A stretch of DNA of 64,000 nt from Clostridium beijerinckii HUN142 (GCF_000621745.1 NZ_KK211341.1:20673-84672); one strand, 5' to 3'; shown: positions 34,568 through 44,519, counted from the first letter of the stretch. Translations and numbers: made by a program. The notes: generated from the letters alone by a model not told the origin.

Positions 34568-36007
34568 TTAAATCTCACTAAGTTTTTTATCTACAAGTTC
34601 TTTTGCTACCTTAGGATTTGCTTTTCCTTTTGACAATTTCATTACTTGACCCATTAAGAATCCAGCACTTTGTGTTTTTCCTGCTTTAAAGTCTTCTACT
34701 GATTGAGGATTATTTGCAATTACTTCATCGACTATTTTTTCAAGTTCATCAGATGAACTAATTTGCATAAGACCTTTTTCTTCAATCATCTTCATTGGAT
34801 CTTTGTTTTCATCAAAGATTTCATCAAGAACTTCTCTTCCTACATTATTGCTAATTTTACCTTCTTCAACTACCTTAAGAAGCCTTGCAAAGTTTTCAGC
34901 TTCAAGTGTCATATCTTCAGATTCTATTTTTCTATCATTTAATATTCTTAAAATATCGCCTAATATCCAGTTACAAGCTGCTTTAGGCATAACACCTAAT
35001 TTTACAACTTTTTCAAAGAATGTAGCAAGTCCTTTATCACCTATTAAAATATCAACTTCTTTTTCTGTAAGTTCATATGCAGTTAAAAATCTTTCTTTCT
35101 TTTCATCTGGCATTTCAGGTAATGATTTAGTTATTGTTTCAATTTGTTCATCATAGATTATAATTGGTGGTAAATCCGGTTCTACTACATATCTATAATC
35201 ATCTGCTTCTTCTTTAGATCTCATTGGTATTGTTTTACCTTTTGCAGCATCCCATCTTCTAGTTTCTTGAACTACCTTATGACCTTCTCCATAAGTGTAA
35301 AGCTCTCTTTGTCTTCTCTCTTCTTTTTCTAAAGCTTTTTGAAGCTCTCTAAAAGAGTTGATGTTCTTAAGCTCTACTCTAAGTCCAAATTCTTTTTGTC
35401 CAACTGGTCTTAATGAAATGTTAGCATCACATCTTAACGATCCTTGTTCCATACGACAATCAGAAATTTCACCATACTCTAAAATTGATTTAAGCTTTTT
35501 CATAAAGGCAACAGCTTCACTAACACTCCTTAAATCAGGTTCTGTAACTATTTCTGCTAGAGGGACTCCAACTCTGTTATAGTCTACTAAAGAAATTGGT
35601 TCTCCTTCTACGTGAACAAGCTTACCAGCATCTTCTTCTATGTGAATTCTATTTAATCTAACTTTTACTTGCTTTCCTTCATGTTCAAATTCTACAAGCC
35701 CACCTGAACAGATTGGTAAATCAAATTGTGAAGTTTGATAATTCTTTGGAAGATCTGGATAAAAATAATTTTTTCTATCCATTTTGTTATATTTATTTAT
35801 TGTACATCCTAGTGCAGTTCCTGCTTTTATTGCTAAATTTACAACTTCTTCATTAAGCACTGGAAGCGTTCCAGGAACCCCTGTGCATATTGGACATGTA
35901 TTAGCATTAGGTTCTGCTCCAAATTTAGTTGAACAAGAGCAGAAAATTTTTGTCTTCGATTTTAATTCTGCATGTATTTCAAGTCCTATTACTGTTTCAA
36001 AATTCAT
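34568..36007 (-). CDS. gatB: Asp-tRNA(Asn)/Glu-tRNA(Gln) amidotransferase subunit B
   Basis: GatB activates the misacylated aminoacyl-tRNA by phosphorylation within the GatCAB amidotransferase. About 479 residues. It begins NFETVIGLEIHAELKSKTKIF and contains the zinc cysteines in CSCS and CPICTGVPG, then DRKNYFYPDLPKNYQ; the YqeY-like tail domain occupies the last 150 residues. ATG 36007 is the start because AGGAGG lies 7 nt upstream; the ATG at 36031 precedes that site and overlaps gatA. It is the last gene of aspS2-gatC-gatA-gatB. Confidence 0.95.
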   Translation of the reverse strand: MNFETVIGLEIHAELKSKTKIFCSCSTKFGAEPNANTCPICTGVPGTLPVLNEEVVNLAIKAGTALGCTINKYNKMDRKNYFYPDLPKNYQTSQFDLPICSGGLVEFEHEGKQVKVRLNRIHIEEDAGKLVHVEGEPISLVDYNRVGVPLAEIVTEPDLRSVSEAVAFMKKLKSILEYGEISDCRMEQGSLRCDANISLRPVGQKEFGLRVELKNINSFRELQKALEKEERRQRELYTYGEGHKVVQETRRWDAAKGKTIPMRSKEEADDYRYVVEPDLPPIIIYDEQIETITKSLPEMPDEKKERFLTAYELTEKEVDILIGDKGLATFFEKVVKLGVMPKAACNWILGDILRILNDRKIESEDMTLEAENFARLLKVVEEGKISNNVGREVLDEIFDENKDPMKMIEEKGLMQISSSDELEKIVDEVIANNPQSVEDFKAGKTQSAGFLMGQVMKLSKGKANPKVAKELVDKKLSEI

Positions 36008-36020
36008 CGTAATTCCCCTC

Positions 36021-37460
36021 CTATAATTCAATAGCTAAAGCTTGCTCTAAGCTATATGCAGCTTTGAATATTTTTTCTTCGCATAACATATCACCCATCA
36101 ATTGAATTCCAATTGGTAAGCCTTCTTTGCTCTTTCCTGCTGGAATTGATATTGCTGGATTTCCAGCTAAATTAACATTAATAGTGTAAATGTCAGCTAA
36201 GTACATTGATAATGGATCAGCCTTTTTTTCACCAATTTTAAAAGGTAATACAGGTGAAACTGGTCCTACTATTAAGTCATATTTTTCAAAAGTCTTTTTA
36301 AGATCATATCTTAATTTTCTTCTAAAAGCATCTGCTTTCTTATAATAAGCATCATAATATCCAGAAGCAAGTGCATATGTTCCAAGCATTATTCTTCTCT
36401 TAACTTCTGCTCCAAAACCTTCAGTTCTACTGTTTTCAACTAATTCATCTAGATTTGTGTAATTTGGAGTCTTATAACCATATCTTATTCCATCATATCT
36501 ATCTAAATTAGTACTTGCTTCAGCAGATGACATTATATAATAAGCTGCTAATCCATCCTTAATTATAGGAAGAGAAAATGTTTCAACTTCTGCTCCTAAT
36601 TCTTTTAATTTATCTAAACTATTTTTTACTGATTCCTTAATTTCTTCATCTAATCCTTCACCAAAGAATTCTTCAGGGACACCGATTTTCATTCCCTTAA
36701 TTCCATCTTGAAGACCAGCAGTATAATCTATTTCTTTTAAATCTCTTATGCTTGTAGAATCATATTCATCAGTTCCAGAAATTATATTTAAAATATAAGC
36801 ACTGTCTTCTACTGAATTAGAAAATGGTCCAATTTGATCTAGGGATGAACCAAAAGCAATAAGTCCAAATCTAGAAACTAATCCATAAGTTGGCTTTAAA
36901 CCTACAACTCCACAAAATGCAGCTGGCTGTCTTATTGATCCACCTGTATCAGATCCTAATGACACTGGTGCGAATTTTGCTGCAACTGCTGCTGCTGATC
37001 CACCTGATGATCCCCCTGGAACTCTAGTTATATCCCTTGGATTTAAAGTCTTTTTAAATGCCGAGTTCTCATTTGAAGATCCCATTGCAAATTCATCCAT
37101 ATTTGTTTTACCAATAATTATTGCATCTTCAGCTAATAATTTTTTTATTACAGTTGCATCATATGGAGGAATAAAATCTTCAAGCATTTTTGATGCACAA
37201 GTAGTATGTACTCCTTCTGTACAAATATTATCTTTTATTGCTATTGGAATACCTGCAAGTCTTCCTAGAGATTCACCGGCTTTTATTTTAGCATCTATTT
37301 CTTTAGCTTTAGCTAATGCTTCATCACAAGTAAGTGTTAAGAACGCATTTATAGTAGGCTCACTTTTTGTAATTTCTTCAATATATGATTGAACTAGTGC
37401 TTCACTAGTTAATTCTCCACTTTTAATTTTTTCTACCATTTCTTTAATATTCATTTGCAT
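36021..37460 (-). CDS. gatA: Asp-tRNA(Asn)/Glu-tRNA(Gln) amidotransferase subunit A
   Basis: GatA is the glutaminase subunit of GatCAB, releasing ammonia from glutamine for transfer to tRNA-bound Asp or Glu. 479 residues of the amidase-signature family: catalytic Lys in IPIAIKDNICT, the cis-Ser in PGGSSGGSAAAVA and the nucleophile Ser in GSDTGGSIRQPA. It ends 13 nt before the gatB start and begins 15 nt after gatC. Either ATG 37460 or ATG 37454 could be used. Confidence 0.95.
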   Translation of the reverse strand: MQMNIKEMVEKIKSGELTSEALVQSYIEEITKSEPTINAFLTLTCDEALAKAKEIDAKIKAGESLGRLAGIPIAIKDNICTEGVHTTCASKMLEDFIPPYDATVIKKLLAEDAIIIGKTNMDEFAMGSSNENSAFKKTLNPRDITRVPGGSSGGSAAAVAAKFAPVSLGSDTGGSIRQPAAFCGVVGLKPTYGLVSRFGLIAFGSSLDQIGPFSNSVEDSAYILNIISGTDEYDSTSIRDLKEIDYTAGLQDGIKGMKIGVPEEFFGEGLDEEIKESVKNSLDKLKELGAEVETFSLPIIKDGLAAYYIMSSAEASTNLDRYDGIRYGYKTPNYTNLDELVENSRTEGFGAEVKRRIMLGTYALASGYYDAYYKKADAFRRKLRYDLKKTFEKYDLIVGPVSPVLPFKIGEKKADPLSMYLADIYTINVNLAGNPAISIPAGKSKEGLPIGIQLMGDMLCEEKIFKAAYSLEQALAIEL

Positions 37461-37475
37461 TATCTAGTCACCACC

Positions 37476-37760
37476 CTATTCAATAATCTTTGGTACTTTA
37501 ATATAAGTATCTTGCATATCTTTAACATTTCTAAATAAATCTTTACATTCAAATGATTTAACTTCATCTTTTCTTACCACTGGCTTTAATTCTGCTTTAT
37601 TATCTATATCTTCTTTAATATTTAAATCTAATTCATTTAAATATTGAAAATGCTCTAAAATATTTTCAAATTCTTTTGCAAATTTACCAGCTTCTTCGTC
37701 AGAAAATCTCAATTTAGAAAGCTTTGCTATATATTTTACTTCATCAATACTAACTTTCAT
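37476..37760 (-). CDS. gatC: Asp-tRNA(Asn)/Glu-tRNA(Gln) amidotransferase subunit C
   Basis: GatC is the small belt subunit that stabilises GatA-GatB. The 94-residue sequence shows family features: VKYIAKLSKLRFSDEE at the N-terminus, FQYLNELDLN in the middle and a C-terminal extended segment. It starts the gatCAB part of the operon, 275 bp after aspS2; that gap is filled with repeats. Confidence 0.93.
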   Translation of the reverse strand: MKVSIDEVKYIAKLSKLRFSDEEAGKFAKEFENILEHFQYLNELDLNIKEDIDNKAELKPVVRKDEVKSFECKDLFRNVKDMQDTYIKVPKIIE

Positions 37761-37892
37761 TTATTTCACCTCATCAATTTTTTTGTCATTATAATGCTGT
37801 TTTAAAACACTATGTTAAAATTCATTAACTTTGCATAAACTAATTAGCTTTATTCAATAGAAACTTTTTCAGGTTTCCATTGAATAACTCAT

Positions 37893-38040
37893 TTTAAGGA
37901 AACTCGATTCGCATTCGCTCACTGAGTAAGTGATTCACACCAAATCAAAGATTTTGGTTCTCTACTTAAGGAAACTCGACTCACTATGTTCGCTGAGTAA
38001 GTTCGAATATCCAAATGTAAAATTTGGATTCTCACTTAAG
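37893..38040. repeat. Tandem approximately 74-bp repeat between aspS2 and gatC
   Basis: Two copies, 37893-37966 and 37964-38040, each begin TTAAGGAAACTCGA, contain GCTGAGTAAG or CACTGAGTAAG, and end in a small stem (AAATCAAAGATTTTGG or AAATGTAAAATTTGGA) followed by CTTAAG. The second copy touches the aspS2 stop codon. They resemble mobile intergenic palindromes. Confidence 0.65.
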
Positions 38041-39325
38041 GTGTTAATCTCTTCATGTCTCTTGGGAATAATGATGCTTCTCTTATATTTCCAAGGTTTA
38101 ATATTTGCATTGTGATTCTTTCAAGACCTATTGCAAATCCTCCATGAGGTGGCATTCCATATTTAAATGTATCTAAATAGAAAGCAAAATCTTCAAGTTT
38201 TAATCCTAATCTTTCCATTTTAGCTTTTAACATTTCATAGTCATGTATTCTTTGACCACCAGTTGTAATTTCAACGCCTTTGAATATTAAGTCGAAGCTC
38301 TTTGTCATTTCTCTGTTTTCTTCACATTCCATTGCATACATTGGTCTCTTAGCTGTTGGATACTCTGTTAAAAATACATAGTCACTGTTATATTTCTCTT
38401 TAACATATTTATGGAATAGAGCTTCGCCCTCATTATCAATATTTCCTACTGGCGATTTTTTATTAAATTCTGTTAATAAAATTTCTTGAGCTTTAGCAAG
38501 TGGTATTCTTGGTATATTAATCTCTTCAGGAAGAACCACATCAAATAATTTTAATTCTTCAGCACATTTTTCATTTAAGTGTTTATATAAATATCTTATA
38601 AAGTTTTCTTCCATATCCATAAGATCAGTTTCATCTTTTATAAAGCCCATTTCAATATCTAAACTCACATACTCATTCAAATGTCTCCATGTATTATGAA
38701 GTTCTGCTCTATATGCATAACCTACTTCAAATACTCTTTCAAAACCTGCTCCAACCATCATTTGTTTCCAGAATTGAGGACTTTGTGCAAGGAAAGCTCT
38801 TCTGTTAAAGTAGTTAACAGTAAACATTTCAGATCCACCTTCTGTTCCAGAATGAGTTATCTTTGGAGTATGGATTTCTTCAAAATCATTACCCTTGAAG
38901 AACATTCTAAATGCTTCTTCAATTTCATTTTGAACCTTGAAAATTGCTTTTTTCTTAGGAATTCTAAGACTTATTGTTCTATAATCCAATTGAGTTTCAA
39001 GAGCAGCCTTTTCTTTAAAGCTTTGAATTTCAAATGGTAATTTATCATAATATACAGTTCCTGCTATTTTAATATCTGATACTTCAATTTCCATACCCTT
39101 TGGAGCCTTTTCATTTTCGCGAACTATTCCAGTTACTTCTACTGCATTTTCAAGTCTTAAACCTTTAATTTGTTCCTTAGTACATACTAATTGAATTATC
39201 CCAGACTTATCTCTAAGTAAGATAAATGAAACATGTGAAAGATCACGAATTTTATGAACCCAACCTTTAAGTAATACTGTTTCTTCCCCGTTAACTGCTA
39301 AATCTTTAATAAATATTCTTTTCAT
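38036..39325 (-). CDS. aspS: Non-discriminating aspartyl-tRNA synthetase (archaeal type)
   Basis: A class II synthetase of the archaeal/eukaryal AspRS type, about 429 residues, without the large GAD insertion of bacterial AspRS. Order: N-terminal OB anticodon domain (about 1-100), then catalytic motifs: motif 2 around YRAELHNTWRHLNEY, the FLTEYPTAKRPMYAM flipping region, and motif 3 GFAIGLERITMQIL. In an operon with gatCAB it would charge Asp onto tRNA-Asn for amidation to Asn-tRNA. ATG 39325 is chosen since AAGGAG precedes it and follows ATG 39346. A T-box leader lies upstream. Confidence 0.93.
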   Translation of the reverse strand: MKRIFIKDLAVNGEETVLLKGWVHKIRDLSHVSFILLRDKSGIIQLVCTKEQIKGLRLENAVEVTGIVRENEKAPKGMEIEVSDIKIAGTVYYDKLPFEIQSFKEKAALETQLDYRTISLRIPKKKAIFKVQNEIEEAFRMFFKGNDFEEIHTPKITHSGTEGGSEMFTVNYFNRRAFLAQSPQFWKQMMVGAGFERVFEVGYAYRAELHNTWRHLNEYVSLDIEMGFIKDETDLMDMEENFIRYLYKHLNEKCAEELKLFDVVLPEEINIPRIPLAKAQEILLTEFNKKSPVGNIDNEGEALFHKYVKEKYNSDYVFLTEYPTAKRPMYAMECEENREMTKSFDLIFKGVEITTGGQRIHDYEMLKAKMERLGLKLEDFAFYLDTFKYGMPPHGGFAIGLERITMQILNLGNIREASLFPRDMKRLTP

Positions 39326-39425
39326 GATTATTGCTCCTTTTCCCATATATTGATTATTTTTACAAATAATTTTTATAGATATTTTGTAAAAGTAAATATT
39401 TTTATTTTAATTAAAATTTATTAAC

Positions 39426-39690
39426 AAAAAAATCTCGTCCCTATGCATTATGCACAGGGACGAGATTAACTCGCGGTACCACCCTGGTTAGTTTATAAAA
39501 AACTCACCTCAATGAAATACAAAACATAATTGTTTTATACTCTCCACTTTTAACGGTATGGGCCCGATTAAGCCTACTCTTTTAACATAAAATTTCGGTT
39601 AATAGCTCCGAAGTGTTCTTTCGATTCAAGACTCATGCGGATATTTCACCATCATCCACTCTCTAAAAATCATCTATTTGAATTTACTTT
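39426..39690 (-). promoter_or_regulatory. T-box riboswitch of the aspS2-gatCAB operon
   Basis: On the minus strand the T-box core AGGGTGGTACCGCG (39474-39487) is followed by a strong terminator, AATCTCGTCCCT with AGGGACGAGATT, then TTTTTTT. Upstream, stem I runs from about 39660, with AGTGGATGATGGTGAAA in the left arm. The specifier loop position, before ACTTCGGAGC, reads GAAC (39618-39615), so AAC (Asn) and GAA (Glu) overlap. A dual Asn/Glu T-box controlling this same operon is known in C. acetobutylicum. Confidence 0.93.
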
Positions 39691-39911
39691 TCTTCATCAT
39701 TGCATATATAAATTTTAATTTCTAAAATACTAATTTCTTTATTAATTATAAGCACATTTGCTTTATGGAATTCATTATATTGCAAAATAATTTATAAATC
39801 AATACTTTTTTTAAAAGTTTGTTAATAAAATTTCAAATTTTACTGTTTTATGAATAATTTTCTTACAATGCATACTGATATAAATTACTTCTTCATAGCA
39901 CTTAAAGTGTA

Positions 39912-40466
39912 TCATTTTAATTTTTTCATTAAAACAAATCTTCTTAATCCACCATATTTTATTTTATCTTCCATAACATTATACCCAAGTTTTTCAAATG
40001 TATTCAAACTATATTTATTATCAGGTGAAACTGTTGCACAAATGCAATTCATTCCTGCTTTTTTGCTTATTTCTTCAAGAGATTCACATATTATCTTTTG
40101 AAGTTTATTTCCTCTATACGCATCTAAAACCATAGTTGATTCAATCTGTCCTACCTTAAGCAGCTTTTCCCCTTGAATCTTTATATCATGTCCATAATTA
40201 TGTTCGTCATGCCCATATTCAATATATGCTCCTATAGCAATTAATTCTTCTTCATCTAATGAAACACAACCCAAAACTATACCTTTTTCATTTATAGCAG
40301 TTTCAAATTCTTTTCTATCTGAGCATGCAAAAAATTCTTTGTTTTCTAATCTTGTATATACATCCTCTTGTAATTTCATAATTTTATCGATATAGCTTAT
40401 ATCCAATAATTTCAACTGAGCTTGTACAATACTTGTGTCTTTTTTATTTAATACTAATTGTTTCAT
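39912..40466 (-). CDS. GNAT-family N-acetyltransferase
   Basis: A 184-residue GNAT protein. The acetyl-CoA site follows the usual order: strand ESTMVLDAYRGNKLQKIICE with the RGNKLQ pyrophosphate loop, the NCICATVSPDNKYSLNTFEK segment, and FEKLGYNV near the end. It is soluble. It stands alone and lacks a strong ribosome site upstream of its ATG. The acceptor (amino acid, protein or small amine) cannot be deduced. Confidence 0.88.
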   Translation of the reverse strand: MKQLVLNKKDTSIVQAQLKLLDISYIDKIMKLQEDVYTRLENKEFFACSDRKEFETAINEKGIVLGCVSLDEEELIAIGAYIEYGHDEHNYGHDIKIQGEKLLKVGQIESTMVLDAYRGNKLQKIICESLEEISKKAGMNCICATVSPDNKYSLNTFEKLGYNVMEDKIKYGGLRRFVLMKKLK

Positions 40467-40582
40467 TTTATTTTAGTAAGAATACAAATATATTTCTTAC
40501 TAGTCCCCCCTTAATGATTAATATCTGATTTGTATTATACTATAATAATTTGATTATATAAAACTATTATAATTAAATAAAC

Positions 40583-40614
40583 GCCTTAAAGTGTATTTAA
40601 TTACCCCTTAAGGC
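40583..40614 (-). terminator. Terminator after amidase-domain gene
   Basis: GCCTTAA and TTAAGGC enclose an 18-nt loop; the minus-strand continuation is GTTTATTTAAT. Confidence 0.6.
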
Positions 40615-40621
40615 AAATTTA

Positions 40622-41734
40622 TTAGTAATGAACTCTAATAAGCCAAAACTTAATCCTTTTGTCGCTCCATCCTAAATCCCATGGTACGTTATTTCTATCT
40701 GTATTATGACATGTTACTAAAGAATATCCCTTAGAATCGACTCCTGTAACTGTTGATACATGAGTTATATCGCCTTTCTTTTCGTATGCAATGAAATCTC
40801 CAGGAAGTAATTTGTAAGAAGCCTTATATACCTTTTCATAACTTCCTCTCGCAATTACCGACGCTCTTCCACTATTAATCATGTAATGAGTAAACTTACC
40901 GGCATTTATCCATGGGCCTGTTGCACTTCCTTTGTCATAGTTCCATATAGCATTCTCCTTGAATTTTCCTCCATCGTGTAGTATTTGTGAAGCAAAATTT
41001 GCGCAATCTCCACCCTCTGGATTAAAATCTCTATATTTATTATTATATTTAAAGCCGTATTCCTCAATTGTTGCTGCTCCGCAGTATCTTTCTGCATACT
41101 CCTTTGCTCCTTTTCTTTTTTCGTTAATATTAGAAATATCTCTAGGAGGCTGTGATGATATATATTGTTTAATCTCATCTGCTTTAATATTTTCTAAACT
41201 TAAAGAATCAGCAAATGGATCTGTATACCACTCCTTTGTTATTATCCAATTATTATCCCTCTTACTTAATTGAAAAGAATGATAAGTCCCCATTCTTGAA
41301 CTATTTATAGCTTCTGGTTGATCTGGATATATGTACTTATACTCAGTACTACAAATTAAACTAAAAGAGCATTTGTTATCTCCAATTTTAGATTTTTTAA
41401 TTACCACTTTAGGGACGATGTCTACAAATTGTATTCCCTGCTTTTCAGCCCAGTTATTAACGTATTCTACTTTTTTTTGTTCATATTCATATGCCCATTG
41501 ACCGTATCTAGTGTCAGTAGCATATAGAGATTTAATCGAATCCAAATCTTTACTCAATATAGCTTTATTTTTTACTGCAAATATATTTTCTACGATACTT
41601 TTCACTTCATTATCAGTACTAGTATCAGCAAATACAATGCCACTTTTATCACTAGTAATCAATGATAAAAACACAATGAACACTAAGATAATTACAAATC
41701 TTGACTGATTTTTTTTAATTTTAGAGAGTCGCAT
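40622..41734 (-). CDS. Secreted putative amidase (Amidase_6) protein
   Basis: A 370-residue exported protein. An N-terminal basic stretch and hydrophobic segment (about 14-36) form a signal peptide or anchor. The middle (about 45-180) has an NTF2-like look with TRYGQWAYEYEQ. The C-terminal amidase_6 domain (about 205-370) carries the putative catalytic Cys in EGGDCANFASQ and His in DITHVSTVTG, as in Cys/His papain-like amidases. Likely substrate is cell wall or an extracellular peptide. AAAGGGG precedes ATG. It follows the M15 peptidase gene by 33 nt, so both are probably co-transcribed. Confidence 0.88.
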   Translation of the reverse strand: MRLSKIKKNQSRFVIILVFIVFLSLITSDKSGIVFADTSTDNEVKSIVENIFAVKNKAILSKDLDSIKSLYATDTRYGQWAYEYEQKKVEYVNNWAEKQGIQFVDIVPKVVIKKSKIGDNKCSFSLICSTEYKYIYPDQPEAINSSRMGTYHSFQLSKRDNNWIITKEWYTDPFADSLSLENIKADEIKQYISSQPPRDISNINEKRKGAKEYAERYCGAATIEEYGFKYNNKYRDFNPEGGDCANFASQILHDGGKFKENAIWNYDKGSATGPWINAGKFTHYMINSGRASVIARGSYEKVYKASYKLLPGDFIAYEKKGDITHVSTVTGVDSKGYSLVTCHNTDRNNVPWDLGWSDKRIKFWLIRVHY

Positions 41735-41767
41735 CTATAATACCCCTTTCTAAATGAAGTCATTCTG

Positions 41768-42673
41768 CTATAATTTACTGTTAATTATTTCAATACATCT
41801 ATTGGTTTCTTCGTTTATAGGAACGCCTTGGAACCATTCATCATCCTTGTTCCAATTGCTAAAACATCTAGCTTTTAATATTATTTCTGGTCTATATTCA
41901 AAGTGTAAAATATCAAAATGCCCCCATTTTCCTCCCCAAACGAAATTATTTTTTTCAAAGGCTTCTATTAATTCTTTTGGATAATCACCAAGTCTTTCCT
42001 TTCCGGCTTTTTCTGAGCTCCACTTCCAATAATCCCTCTTATCACTTTTAAGATCAATTGCAATTCCATATGAATGAGGACTTAGTCTTCCTGTTCCAGA
42101 TATGACCCTATAATTAAATGTTCCGCTGGCAGGATAAAGTATACTTCCTATATCTGGTCTTGATTTTGCTAAAGGCATTAATTCTTTCAAGGCTGCTTCT
42201 AAAGACGCATTAGCATTATTTTGCTTATTGAATTGATAATTAGTATATCCATACTTTAAACTAGCTAAGTTTTTTTCAATTGCTCCCTTAGAATTTCCAT
42301 AGACTTCACCTAGTAACTCATAATGTCTAGCTCTACCAGGATCAAAACTTTTATCCATGATCTCTGTATTTTTTTCTAATGGGTAGTCTTGCTCTAACAT
42401 ATCTTGCAAATCAGGATTTGTTAATTTTACTTCATGATTTTTTTCCTTCTTATCATCATAAATAATTTTTTTACCTGATTTCATGATTATGTAAACTTCA
42501 TCATCACTTTTCTTTTCTACATCTACTATATATTGAGGATATGATAACATAAGAATTAAAATATCCTGTTTCATCTCTGTTTTGTAATCCCTACCTTCTG
42601 ATGCTTTTGAATCTATAGGTATGCTAAAAATAACAAAAAAACATATTATAAAATTACTAATTTTTCTTATCAA
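41768..42673 (-). CDS. M15-family D-Ala-D-Ala carboxypeptidase-like protein
   Basis: A 301-residue exported protein with a TTG start (GGCGGTGAAA upstream) and N-terminal signal peptide. The C-terminal half is an M15-type zinc peptidase: SPHSYGIAIDLKSD provides His and Asp ligands and GKWGHFDILHFEYRPE the catalytic Glu/His group. Such enzymes trim peptidoglycan peptides. The first half has a region of unknown role. It begins a unit with the amidase-domain gene, consistent with cell wall work. Confidence 0.88.
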   Translation of the reverse strand: MIRKISNFIICFFVIFSIPIDSKASEGRDYKTEMKQDILILMLSYPQYIVDVEKKSDDEVYIIMKSGKKIIYDDKKEKNHEVKLTNPDLQDMLEQDYPLEKNTEIMDKSFDPGRARHYELLGEVYGNSKGAIEKNLASLKYGYTNYQFNKQNNANASLEAALKELMPLAKSRPDIGSILYPASGTFNYRVISGTGRLSPHSYGIAIDLKSDKRDYWKWSSEKAGKERLGDYPKELIEAFEKNNFVWGGKWGHFDILHFEYRPEIILKARCFSNWNKDDEWFQGVPINEETNRCIEIINSKL

Positions 42674-43042
42674 TTATATTTCACCGCCTTTTTTAATCCT
42701 ATAAATATATACTGTCCCAAGAATAAACATACTATGTACAATAATTTTTTATAAAAAGTTACTAAACAAATTGAAAAATTACATATATGAATTAATTTTT
42801 TTAATTAATATCAAAAAATATGACTTTTTTATGAAAAGCCATCATTTTTTAATATATTGCTAATCCAACAACTCTTTTTAAGGATTCTATTGTTAAACTT
42901 TTTATATAGAATATTTAATTTTTCATATAAATACCACTATTATAGGTTATAATTTAACATTTTTGTAAGCAAAAATTTGCAAGTTGTCGAATTTGTTGCT
43001 AAAATTGTTATGTTAATAAAATATCAAAGAAAGAGGTTTATT
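42674..43042. other. Divergent intergenic region
   Basis: About 370 bp, very AT-rich, between the M15 and POT genes. No operator or riboswitch was recognised; promoters for both genes must lie here. Confidence 0.4.
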
Positions 43043-44455
43043 ATGGAACTTAAAAAAGACAGCGATATAATGATGAAAGATGTTTCATCAAGAGAAACAA
43101 GCAAAATGAAACATCCTCCAGGTCTGTATATGTTATTCTTTACAGAAATGTGGGAAAGATTTAGTTACTATGGTATGAGAGCATTGCTTGTAATGTATTT
43201 AACTACAGAATTTATAAGAGGTGGACTTGGTGTAGATAAGGTATCTGCAATGACTATATATGCAAATTTCACATCTCTTGTATATCTTACTCCACTAGCA
43301 GGCGGATATATCTCAGATAGATACTTAGGACAAAGAAAAGCTATCACCATTGGAGGAATAATAATAGCTATTGGACAGTTAACATTATTCTCAAACCAAA
43401 GTATGACTACATTGTACATAGGTTTATTTTTACTTATAATCGGGAATGGTTTCTTTAAACCAAATATTTCAACAATGGTTGGACATTTATATCCTGATGG
43501 TGATAAAAGAAAAGATTCAGCTTTCACTATTTTCTACATGGGAATAAATGCCGGATCATTTTTAGCACCGCTTATATGTGGTACTTTAGCAGAAAAAACA
43601 ATGGCTACTACACAAGCAGGAGAAATTATACACTACGGATTTAGATATGGTTTCTTAGTTGCAGGGCTTGGAATGATTTTAGGACAAATAATCTTCAATG
43701 CATTAGCAAACAAATTACTTGGAGATATTGGTAAAGCACCAGTAGGTGTAGCTAAATCTAATTCCAATAACGATAATAAATCAAAAACTAAACCATTAAC
43801 TAAACAAGAAAAACATAGAACTGCAGTTATTTTAATATTAACAGCTTTTGCTATAATATTCTGGACAGGCTTTGAACAAGCTGGAAGTTCACTTACTATC
43901 TACACACAAGATTTTATAGATAGGTCAGTAAATGGATGGGAAGTACCAGTATCTTGGTTCCAATCATTAAATCCATTGTTTATATTAATACTTGGAATCC
44001 CTGTATCAAAGCTATGGTATAAATTAGCTTGCAGCAAGAGTGGTGATTTAAGTATTCCTCAAAAGATGGCAACAGGTTCAATACTGTTAGGACTTGGTTT
44101 CTTACTTATGGTTGGTGCTGTTATGCAAAGAGGAGGAAATATAGAAGATACTGCTATTAAAGCTAACATGATATGGCTTGTAGGAACTTATTTCTTCCAT
44201 ACTATTGGTGAACTTTGCTTATCACCAGTTGGACTTTCAATGGTAAGTCAATTAGCGCCAGCTAAACTTGCATCTTTCCTAATGGGCGTATGGCTTCTAA
44301 GCAGCTTTGTTGCTAATCAAATAGCAGGAAGACTTGCTGGTTACACAGAAACTTTAGGACACTTACAAATATTCGCTGGAATAGCTGCTACTTCAATTAT
44401 AATGGGAATATTGTTCTTATTATTTAATAAAAAATTAGCAGCAATGATGGAATAA
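43043..44455 (+). CDS. POT-family proton-dependent oligopeptide transporter
   Basis: A 470-residue di-/tripeptide:H+ symporter of the POT/PTR family with about 14 membrane segments. Family motifs are visible: FFTEMWERFSYYGMRALLV in helix 1 (the ExxERFxYY signature), GGYISDRYLGQRKAI, and GNGFFKPNIS in the PTR2 region; FEQAGSSL lies in the second half. ATG 43043 is the start (AAGAGG 6 nt upstream); an upstream in-frame TTG at 42977 has no ribosome site. It stands alone with a strong terminator. Confidence 0.94.
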   Translation: MELKKDSDIMMKDVSSRETSKMKHPPGLYMLFFTEMWERFSYYGMRALLVMYLTTEFIRGGLGVDKVSAMTIYANFTSLVYLTPLAGGYISDRYLGQRKAITIGGIIIAIGQLTLFSNQSMTTLYIGLFLLIIGNGFFKPNISTMVGHLYPDGDKRKDSAFTIFYMGINAGSFLAPLICGTLAEKTMATTQAGEIIHYGFRYGFLVAGLGMILGQIIFNALANKLLGDIGKAPVGVAKSNSNNDNKSKTKPLTKQEKHRTAVILILTAFAIIFWTGFEQAGSSLTIYTQDFIDRSVNGWEVPVSWFQSLNPLFILILGIPVSKLWYKLACSKSGDLSIPQKMATGSILLGLGFLLMVGAVMQRGGNIEDTAIKANMIWLVGTYFFHTIGELCLSPVGLSMVSQLAPAKLASFLMGVWLLSSFVANQIAGRLAGYTETLGHLQIFAGIAATSIIMGILFLLFNKKLAAMME

Positions 44456-44466
44456 TATATTATGAA

Positions 44467-44510
44467 TAGAAGCTTGTCTTTGTATATAAAGACAAGCTTC
44501 TATGTTTTTG
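44467..44510 (+). terminator. Rho-independent terminator after POT gene
   Basis: A 14-bp perfect stem, AGAAGCTTGTCTTT and complement, with a short loop, then TATGTTTTTG. Confidence 0.88.
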
Positions 44511-44519
44511 TTTAAAAAA

